Origin: Oscillospiraceae bacterium
GTDB lineage: Bacteria > Bacillota > Clostridia > Oscillospirales > Oscillospiraceae
Direction of reading: 5' to 3'
DNA: 12,169 nucleotides
NCBI GenBank assembly: GCA_017438675.1
Contig: JAFRUW010000134.1
Span: 1-12,169 of the forward strand
In this document: positions 1 through 6,018 of the stretch, one piece after another
Position numbering within the stretch: the first letter of the stretch is position 1
Layout: each line of letters begins with the position of its first letter
Notes under the pieces: generated by a model
Database searches by the model: none
What the model saw: the letters and a program-made list of their open reading frames with translations, nothing else
Told to the model about the DNA's origin: nothing
Position numbers and translations under genes: made by a program

Positions 1-910
1 CCTCGTCGATATCCACGTCCTCGCACTGGTCGTTATGGTAAGTGACGATCCTGTTGGTCTTGCCCTCGGCAAGAATCTGTACGGCGTGATAGCCCATTCG
101 TGTGGCGATAACTCTGTCACGGACCAGGGGCTGACCGCCTCTCTGAACGTGACCGAGGACCGTAACGCGGGTGTCGATGCCGGTCTCGAACTTGATTCTG
201 TCAGCAACCTCCGTTGCGGAGCCCGCCCCTTCTGCTACGATGATGGTAAAATGAGTACGTCCGCGGAGTCTTGCGACCCTGATCTTCTCGACCACATCGC
301 GCTTGAAGTCGATCTCCTTCTCGGGGATGAGGATCGATGTGGCGCCGGCGGCAATGCCGACATAAAGGGCAAGATGGCCGGCGTGACGGCCCATTACCTC
401 GATAACGGAGCATCTCTCATGGGACTTCATGGTGTCGCGGAGCTTGTCGATTGACTCAATGGCGGTGTTGCAGGCGGTGTCATAGCCGATGGTGTAGGAC
501 GTGCAGGCAATATCGTTGTCGATTGTTGCCGGGATGCCCACCACGGAAACGCCGAATTTCGACAGCTCGCCCGCTCCTCTGAAGGTACCGTCGCCGCCGA
601 TGGTTACAAGGCCCTGAATACCCATGTAACGGCAGTTGTCCGCCGCGCGCTGCTGCCCCTCTTTAGTCCTGAATTCCGGACTGCGGGCGGTGTACAGGAT
701 GGTACCGCCCCTCTCTGTAAGACCGTTCACGCTTTTTGAATCCATGGGCACCATCTCACCGGCTATAAGGCCGAAGAAGCCGCGTTTGATGCCCACACAC
801 TCGATCCCGAAGGATAATGCTGTTCTGACTACCGCTCTTATGGCCGCGTTCATGCCCGGTGCGTCGCCGCCCGACGTCAGAACGCCGATTCTTTCAACTG
901 CGCTTTTCAT
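1..910 (-). CDS. pfkA: ATP-dependent 6-phosphofructokinase, 3' end cut by the window edge
   Basis: This gene encodes the glycolytic enzyme that phosphorylates fructose 6-phosphate to fructose 1,6-bisphosphate in the cytoplasm. The 303 visible codons have no stop and contain the family landmarks in order: the N-terminal nucleotide-binding LTSGGDAPGMNAA (residues 11-23), GGDGT (105-109), PATIDND with the catalytic Asp near 131, and EVMGRHAGH (171-179). Gly rather than Asp at the fourth position of GGDGT favours ATP over pyrophosphate as donor. PATIDND differs slightly from the more common PGTIDND. The family is about 320 residues long, so only a short C-terminal piece is missing. The ATG at 908-910 has an AGGAGG site at 918-923 that touches the TGA stop (923-925) of the gene before it, which suggests translational coupling and co-transcription with the radical SAM genes. 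A TATAAT hexamer at 965-970 has only a poor -35 and is a weak internal promoter candidate. The family assignment is very secure. Confidence 0.97.
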   Translation of the reverse strand, partial: MKSAVERIGVLTSGGDAPGMNAAIRAVVRTALSFGIECVGIKRGFFGLIAGEMVPMDSKSVNGLTERGGTILYTARSPEFRTKEGQQRAADNCRYMGIQGLVTIGGDGTFRGAGELSKFGVSVVGIPATIDNDIACTSYTIGYDTACNTAIESIDKLRDTMKSHERCSVIEVMGRHAGHLALYVGIAAGATSILIPEKEIDFKRDVVEKIRVARLRGRTHFTIIVAEGAGSATEVADRIKFETGIDTRVTVLGHVQRGGQPLVRDRVIATRMGYHAVQILAEGKTNRIVTYHNDQCEDVDIDE

Positions 911-922
911 GGTTTTTCCTCC

Positions 923-1579
923 TCATCTGAATATATTCATTTCATTATCATATATCTCTTTGCGATTATAAGACACCTGGTCAGGCGCAAGCTCCGGCTC
1001 ATAATTCCCGATGGCGGTGGTTATGAGCAGCGGATTGAGCGACGGATTCTGTGCCGCGATTACAGCACTTAGCCTTATTTTACTGCTATTATATATCGAA
1101 ATTTCGACTTTGTCCATAAGTTCACGAATATTTATGTCGCTGAATCCCTTTTTTGTCTTTTTATTTACGACTATTTCATTCCGCTCAAAAAGCTCTCTCA
1201 GCCTGTCCGCTTTTTCTTCGGTCGCGCCGCTGTCGAAGGTGAAGATTATCTCCATCTCAAGCTTTGCTATCTCCTTTAGCTTTCTCTCCGGGACGTAGGC
1301 TGAAATGACCTCGATCCCTTCGGGAAGGGTTCTGTTCATGCCGGAAACGATCTCTTCCTCTCCGGCGTCCTTCACCAGCTCAAAGTCCATAAGCTCGCAG
1401 CAGCTTTCGCATCCCACGGGCAACGGCAGGGCAAACACCATGTGGGGATGGGGATTGAACCCTTGGGTGTGCTTTATCTCAAGTCCCGCTCTTAAGAGCG
1501 CCCTCTGCATGGTGCGCATAAGGTCAAGGTGGGAGATGTATTTCGCCATGCCGGTTTTTGAAAACAGTATTCTATTCAT
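923..1579 (-). CDS. TIGR03936-type radical SAM-associated protein (DUF2344)
   Basis: This 218-residue protein belongs to the DUF2344/TIGR03936 family, whose members sit beside, or are fused to, the TIGR03960 radical SAM protein. Their biochemical role is unknown. The sequence shows the characteristic N-terminus with KYISHLDLMR (residues 14-23) and QGFNPHPHMVFALPLPVG (39-56). It has no signal peptide, membrane segment or cysteine cluster, so it is probably a cytoplasmic partner rather than a catalyst. Its ATG (1577-1579) lies inside the end of the radical SAM gene, overlapping it by 8 bases, which points to translational coupling and a joint function. Its own stop overlaps the ribosome binding site of pfkA. 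In many Firmicutes this pair is followed by RNase G and ribosomal protein L21 genes; here pfkA follows instead. The family call rests on recognised sequence; the function is not known. Confidence 0.9.
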   Translation of the reverse strand: MNRILFSKTGMAKYISHLDLMRTMQRALLRAGLEIKHTQGFNPHPHMVFALPLPVGCESCCELMDFELVKDAGEEEIVSGMNRTLPEGIEVISAYVPERKLKEIAKLEMEIIFTFDSGATEEKADRLRELFERNEIVVNKKTKKGFSDINIRELMDKVEISIYNSSKIRLSAVIAAQNPSLNPLLITTAIGNYEPELAPDQVSYNRKEIYDNEMNIFR

Positions 1580-3406
1580 CGCAGCGGCCTCCCTTGTAAA
1601 TCAGGTTCGCTCCGCAGCCCGTGCACTGTTTGCGGCAGTCAGGCGTGATCTCTCCCCTGTAAGCTGTCTCCCGCTCTCTCCACAGGTAATCCTTCCGCAC
1701 CCCGGCGGAGATCATATCCCACGGGAGCACCTCGTCCTTTGACCGCTCTCTTGCGGCGTAGAAATCGGGATCGATGCCGCAGGCTTTGAACGACTCCATC
1801 CACAGGTCGAAGGAGAAATACTCGCTCCAGGCCTGAAGTCCGCTGCCGTTTTTGACGACCTCCTCCAGGACCTTTCCGATGCGCCTGTCGCCCCTTGCCA
1901 GGACAGCCTCGATATAGCTTGTCTCCGGGTCGTGCCAGTTGTAGGTAACGGCGCGGTTTTTCATGGTGTCCGCCAGAAGCTGCACCTTCCGCTTGTACTC
2001 GCTCATTGCGTTCTGAGCCTCCCACTGTATGGGCGTCAGGAATTTCGGTACAAAAAACGACGTGGAAACGGTGATGCGGACTCCCCTGCTCTTGTTCTTC
2101 GCGTGCTTTTTCCAGATGTAAACCACCTGATTGGCAAGGTCCGCGATGGCCTTTACGTCCTCGTCGGTTTCCGTGGGAAGTCCCAGCATGAAGTAGAGCT
2201 TCACCGCATTCCAGCCGCCCTCAAAGGCTATGCGGCAGGTGTTGAACAGGTCCTCCTCACGGACGTTTTTGTTGATGGCGTCCCGGAGTCTCTGACTTCC
2301 CGCCTCCGGTGCAAAGGTCAGACCGGACTTTCTCACTCTCTGTACCCGCTCCATAAGCTCAAAGGAGAAGTTGTCCGCTCTCAGGGACGGCAGGGACAGG
2401 CTTATCTTTCTCGGCTCGCAGTAATCCAGCAGCTTGTCGCAGAGGACGTTCAGCTCCTTATAGTCGCTGGTGCTGAGTGAGGAAAGGGTCATCTCCTCAT
2501 AGCCGGAATCCTTCAGTGCGTTTATCGCGTGCTCCGCAAGAACGTCGCTTGAGCGGCGGCGCACCGGGCGGTAAACGTACCCTGCCTGGCAAAACCTGCA
2601 CCCTCTGATACAGCCCCGGAACAGCTCCAGAACCACCCTGTCATGGACGATCTCCGTTGAGGGGATTATGGTCTTCTCCGGGAAATATGAGTGCTCAAAG
2701 TCCTGAACGATCCGCTTTGTCACCACCGGCCGCACCCCGTCAATGGGAGTAATGGCCCTTACGGTGCCGTCCTCGTTGTAGCTTATATCGTAAAACTCAG
2801 GCACGTAGATGCCGTCAATATCCGCGGCTTTGCGCAAAAACTCCCTCTTCGACCAGCCCCCGGCCTTTGCTTTGCCGTAGAGCTCCGCAAGCTCGCACAG
2901 GGCGTCCTCTCCCTCGCCGATAGAGAACAAATCAACGAAATCGCAGAGCGGCTCGCTGTTGTATGTGCATGTCCCGCCGGCGATGACAAGGTTTTTAAGT
3001 CCCTCTCTGTCCTCCCGGTGAAGGGGTATCCCGGCAAGATCAAGCATATTGATAACGCTTGTATATGCCATCTCGTACCCCAGGGAAAAGGCTACAATGT
3101 CAAAGTCCTTTACCGGATCCTTGCTCTCAAGGGCGTAGAGAGGAAGGCCGATCTTCCGCATCTCCTCCTCCATGTCCCCCCAGGGGCGAACACACGCTCG
3201 CACCAGACGCTCTCCATATTGTTCAGGACGCCGTAAAGTATGCGCATGCCGAGATTGGACATGCCGATCTCATAGGTGTCCGGAAAGCAGAACGCAACCC
3301 GGACTTTAACGCTGTCCCTGTCCTTCACGACCTGATTGTATTCACCCCCCGTGTATCTTGCGGGCTTCTGCACACGGGGCAGGATTCTGTCTAATCTGCT
3401 GTCCAT
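1572..3406 (-). CDS. TIGR03960-family B12-binding-type radical SAM protein, interrupted by an apparent one-base frameshift
   Basis: The two halves of this gene are in different frames. The 5' part starts at ATG 3404-3406 (GAGAGG ribosome binding site 8 bases upstream) and reads MDSRLDRILPRVQKP onward to CERVFAP. The 3' part continues in the -1 frame as WGDMEEEMRK and runs to the TAG at 1572-1574. Joined, they give 611 residues, in line with the family. The break is at about 3176-3186, where the coding strand reads GCCCCTGGGGGGACATG; one extra C restores the family-like APWGDM. The radical SAM cluster ligands CIRGCRFC are at about 266-273 of the joined protein, followed by QAGYVYRPVRRR. A cysteine-rich C-terminus (about C591, C595, C598, C609) may bind a second metal. 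The N-terminal third resembles a B12-binding fold. Substrate unknown. The gene follows the site-2 protease gene by 21 bases and overlaps its DUF2344 partner. The break may be a sequencing or assembly error, a real mutation, or (least likely) recoding. Confidence 0.88.
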
Positions 3407-3427
3407 TAAGTAACCTCTCAAACAGTT

Positions 3428-4009
3428 TTATACTCTGGCTTTATGTTTTGATTTTACACCTTTCCGGCCGTTTTTACAACAGCAAATCCCCAGTATCAGA
3501 GCAAAATACAGAAGCCGCCGCCTTCTCAGCCATACCCCTGCAATACCAAGGGCGGCGACTGTAACGATCCCGCTTATAAAAACCGTTTTCTCCCCGGCGT
3601 CACACCCCGCAAACCGCGCCGCGGCGCAGTACAGCATCTTTCCCCCGTCCAGGAAGCTTATGGGAAGGAGGTTGTAAAGCCCCAGGACGAGGCTCACGCC
3701 CGCCAGTGTGTACAAGCCCGTTTTTGAAGCTGTGACTGCAAGAGCGATGCTCCCCAAAGGTCCCGCCCCAGCGCAGAGAAACTCCCTGCCGTAGCTCATC
3801 AGTTCCGTCCTGCACAGTATCTCAAGGCCCGTGACGCGGAAGTTCAGTCCCTCCGCCCTGCCGCCCGCGCACAGGATGGCTCCGATGTGCGACAGCTCGT
3901 GAACCGCCGCGGCGGCGGCAAGGGACACCATCATCCCGTCCCGGTCAAAAAAATATATCGCCGTCCAGAGCAAAACCGCTCCCGGCGATACCGTTATCCT
4001 CTTTTTCAC
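3428..4009 (-). CDS. spoIVFB: Site-2 protease, M50 family, SpoIVFB-like
   Basis: This 193-residue protein is very hydrophobic and carries the two intramembrane zinc-protease motifs: HELSH (residues 37-41, the HExxH zinc site) and NLLPISFLDGG (113-123, with the third zinc ligand Asp). These match the M50 family, which cuts substrates within membranes. In Bacillus, SpoIVFB in the outer forespore membrane cuts pro-sigma-K to activate late mother-cell transcription. Predicted membrane stretches lie near 10-22, 27-48, 78-112 and 143-178; the tail is short and basic (KNGRKGVKSKHKARV). It lacks the C-terminal CBS domain of many SpoIVFB proteins and is shorter than the 288-residue Bacillus protein. 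The start is GTG (4007-4009) in a 4-base GTGA overlap with the stop of the LytM gene, so the two are likely translated together. That context supports a SpoIVFA/SpoIVFB pair; the protease call is firm, the exact substrate is inferred. Confidence 0.88.
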   Translation of the reverse strand: MKKRITVSPGAVLLWTAIYFFDRDGMMVSLAAAAAVHELSHIGAILCAGGRAEGLNFRVTGLEILCRTELMSYGREFLCAGAGPLGSIALAVTASKTGLYTLAGVSLVLGLYNLLPISFLDGGKMLYCAAARFAGCDAGEKTVFISGIVTVAALGIAGVWLRRRRLLYFALILGICCCKNGRKGVKSKHKARV

Positions 4010-4899
4010 GCCAGATAGTACTCCGGGTCGATCCTTATCCCGTTCACACGGATCTCAAAGTGAAGGCAGTTCCCGGTGGCGTTCCCGGTGCTGCCTACCT
4101 CTCCGATCTTCTGCCCCGTTTTCACGGTATCACCGTCCTTCACGGTGATTTCGCTGCAGTGACCGTACACTGTCCTCACTCCGTCGGGATGATCCACCAT
4201 GATGTATTTCCCGAGGCTCGCCCCCTCCCCCACGGCATAAACCGTGCCGTCGGCAAAAGCGCAGATATCCGCACCCTCTGCGGCTCCGATATCCGTCCCG
4301 TAATGGAAGCGCACCACCTTATCAACGGGGTGGTTCCTGTACCCGAAATGGGACGTCACAGCGCCGGAAACGGGCGCGGCATAGGTGAAACACAGCTCCG
4401 CCGGGTTGTAGCTTGCGTCCTCCGGCGGAGGCGTCTCATCCACACGGGAATAAGTCAGCGCGGTGGCTGTCAGTCCCCTTTCCGGCGGAGTGTATTCCTG
4501 TATTACCGCCTCTCCCTCCGGTTCCGGTTCCGCAGGCGGTTCCGGCTCCGCATCGGGTTCCTGTTCCTCCGCTTCCGCCCCGGCCTCCAAAGTATCTCCG
4601 CCGGTTTCCGTCCTGAAGGCGTACCGATACGCCTCCGCCATACCTTCCTTTAAGTCCTTCTCCCCCGATACTGTCTCGCCCAGGACGGCTATTGCCGCCC
4701 GGTAATCCACATTCCCGCCGATGAGTCCAAGGGCGTCGTCCCTGGTTTTGTCCACCGCCCCCGGGAACACCGTCTTCACAAAGGCGGCCGCCCCGAACAG
4801 CACAAGGCATATTGCCAGCTTCACCGCCCGTTTAAGCTCCTTCGGCGTCATCTTTTCGGACTCCGGGGTTTTCTTCCTGTTTGCTTTTACGTTTTCCAC
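4006..4899 (-). CDS. spoIVFA: Membrane-anchored LytM/M23 peptidase-like protein, SpoIVFA-like
   Basis: The protein has a basic cytoplasmic N-terminus, one membrane segment (about residues 26-47), an acidic and proline-rich linker (about 106-132) and a C-terminal LytM/M23 domain (about 172-297). SpoIVFA in Bacillus anchors and regulates SpoIVFB through its LytM domain. Counted from the longer start (4905), the zinc motif HYGTD gives H201 and D205, YGHCS gives H249, and the final motif reads NCLHFEI, so the zinc ligand H282 remains but the usual first His of HxH is Cys280. It may therefore bind zinc but be weak or inactive as an endopeptidase. I chose GTG 4897-4899 because GGAGG (4907-4911) lies 7 bases before it; the GTG at 4903-4905 is only 1 base from that site. 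The stop overlaps the site-2 protease start. A sigma-E-like promoter lies directly upstream. The domain call is firm; the spoIVFA name rests on neighbours and architecture. Confidence 0.82.
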   Translation of the reverse strand: MENVKANRKKTPESEKMTPKELKRAVKLAICLVLFGAAAFVKTVFPGAVDKTRDDALGLIGGNVDYRAAIAVLGETVSGEKDLKEGMAEAYRYAFRTETGGDTLEAGAEAEEQEPDAEPEPPAEPEPEGEAVIQEYTPPERGLTATALTYSRVDETPPPEDASYNPAELCFTYAAPVSGAVTSHFGYRNHPVDKVVRFHYGTDIGAAEGADICAFADGTVYAVGEGASLGKYIMVDHPDGVRTVYGHCSEITVKDGDTVKTGQKIGEVGSTGNATGNCLHFEIRVNGIRIDPEYYLA

Positions 4900-4920
4900 A
4901 GACACACCTCCCCTTGTGAA

Positions 4921-4949
4921 ATTGTATTCACTTTTCTTTTGAAATATGA
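4921..4949 (-). promoter_or_regulatory. Sigma-E-like sporulation promoter for the spoIVFA-spoIVFB string
   Basis: Read on the minus strand, TCATATT (4949-4943) matches the sigma-E -35 consensus KMATATT at every position. After a 14-base spacer, AATACAAT (4928-4921) matches the -10 consensus CATACAMT at 7 of 8 positions. Spacing of 14-15 is typical for mother-cell sigma-E. A start of transcription about 7 bases on (near 4914) would leave a very short leader carrying GGGGAGG before the GTG at 4899. No good sigma-A promoter is seen in the 45 bases between the terminator and the gene. The consensus is from the Bacillus literature; use in this organism is inferred. Confidence 0.7.
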
Positions 4950-4950
4950 A

Positions 4951-4976
4951 AAAGCGCCGTCCGAAGACGGCGCTTT
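4951..4976 (-). terminator. Intrinsic terminator after galM with UUCG tetraloop
   Basis: On the minus strand a perfect 11-bp stem (AAAGCGCCGTC paired with GACGGCGCTTT) closes a UUCG loop and is followed by a short T-rich run (CTTTTTCAT). It begins 12 bases after the galM stop. It should end the pheT-galM transcript and insulate the downstream sporulation promoter, whose -35 starts two bases beyond the stem. The stem is symmetric, but the plus strand lacks a T-tract, so it works best on the minus strand. Confidence 0.9.
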
Positions 4977-4987
4977 CAGTATTTCAG

Positions 4988-6004
4988 CTATTTGGTGAGT
5001 ATGAACTTTGTTGTATGGCGGTAAACCTCGCCCGGTCTGAGTACGGGGGACGGAGCGTTGGGATTGTTTATGGCATTGGGCAGGTTCTGTGTCTCGATGG
5101 CATAGCCGAAGTGCTTGCCGTACTTCGCGCCGCCCTTGCCCACTCTGTCCTCGGGAATGTAGTTGCCGGTGTAAAGGTGGACACAGGGCTGATCGCTCAG
5201 AACCGTGAGTTTTATTCCGCTTAAATCGCTCTCAGCCTCAAGCATTGGCCGAATTCCCTCACCCGGAACGGGGAAGCTGTGGTCGATGCCGTTTGCGTTT
5301 ATTATCTGCCGGTCGGTGTAGGGGTACATCCCGCTCAGCCGGTGGGTTCCGTCCAGATCAAAGACGGTGCCCGCAACATCCATGAATTCCCCGGTGGCAA
5401 GGCAGTATTCATCCACCGTGCCAACCTTGTCGGCATAGATCTTTATCCGCTGGTCCAGGGTGTCATGGCCGCAGTCGTGACCGTCAAGATTGAAATAGGG
5501 GTGATTTGTCAGGTTCAGGATGGTGGTCCTGTCCGTTATGGCGGAAACCTCTATGGTAAGAGCACCGTCCTCACTGAGGGAAAAGTCCTCGGTCACAGTC
5601 AGTTCGCCGGGGAATCCCTCCTCCATATCACGGCTGACATACACCATGCGGAGTTTTTCGCCCATGGGTTCGGCTTTCCACAGCTTCTTATCAAAACCCT
5701 CAAGCCCGCCGTGATTGCAGTTGGGGCCGTTGTTTATTGCCAGAGTGTAATCCACGCCCTCAAGGGTGAATTTACCCCCGGCAATACGATTGCCGACCCT
5801 GCCGATGGACGCGCCCATGTACTCCCCGTGATTCAGGTAACCCTCAAGGTCGTCAAAACCGAGGATCACATCGGTGCCGTCAACGGAGAAGCTTGTTATC
5901 GCCGCGCCGTAATCTGTGATCTTCACTTCAAATCTGCCTGCGGTAATGGTATACAGGCTTGTCTCTCTGCCGTCGGGCAGAATGCCGAAAGGTGTTTTCT
6001 TCAT
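4988..6004 (-). CDS. galM: Aldose 1-epimerase (mutarotase)
   Basis: This 338-residue cytoplasmic enzyme interconverts the alpha and beta anomers of galactose, glucose and related sugars, feeding the Leloir pathway. The family landmarks are present: NRIAGGKF (72-79), NHGG (97-100, with His98), the catalytic-base region TNHPYFNL (166-173, His168), GIDHSF (239-244, Asp241), and AIETQNLP (302-309), where Glu304 is the second catalytic residue. Length and motifs are those of a full-length GalM. The ATG (6002-6004) has a CGGAGA ribosome binding site 8 bases upstream, lying in the 14-base gap after the pheT stop, so it is probably transcribed with pheT. No other sugar-catabolism gene is nearby, so the link with phenylalanyl-tRNA synthetase is likely operon architecture rather than shared function. 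A strong terminator follows. Confidence 0.95.
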   Translation of the reverse strand: MKKTPFGILPDGRETSLYTITAGRFEVKITDYGAAITSFSVDGTDVILGFDDLEGYLNHGEYMGASIGRVGNRIAGGKFTLEGVDYTLAINNGPNCNHGGLEGFDKKLWKAEPMGEKLRMVYVSRDMEEGFPGELTVTEDFSLSEDGALTIEVSAITDRTTILNLTNHPYFNLDGHDCGHDTLDQRIKIYADKVGTVDEYCLATGEFMDVAGTVFDLDGTHRLSGMYPYTDRQIINANGIDHSFPVPGEGIRPMLEAESDLSGIKLTVLSDQPCVHLYTGNYIPEDRVGKGGAKYGKHFGYAIETQNLPNAINNPNAPSPVLRPGEVYRHTTKFILTK

Positions 6005-6018
6005 TTTCAGTCTCCGTT

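Noticed and set aside
3171..3190. Programmed -1 ribosomal frameshifting in the radical SAM gene
   Set aside because: There is no standard X-XXY-YYZ heptamer in the right phase, and slippage on GGG-GGG would lose the conserved-looking Trp. It was kept only as an outside possibility behind sequence error or mutation.
3110..3421. Separate 103-residue gene starting at TTG 3421
   Set aside because: It is the N-terminal part of the radical SAM protein before the frameshift. ATG 3406 has the better-spaced ribosome binding site, and the tail after CERVFAP is out-of-frame sequence.
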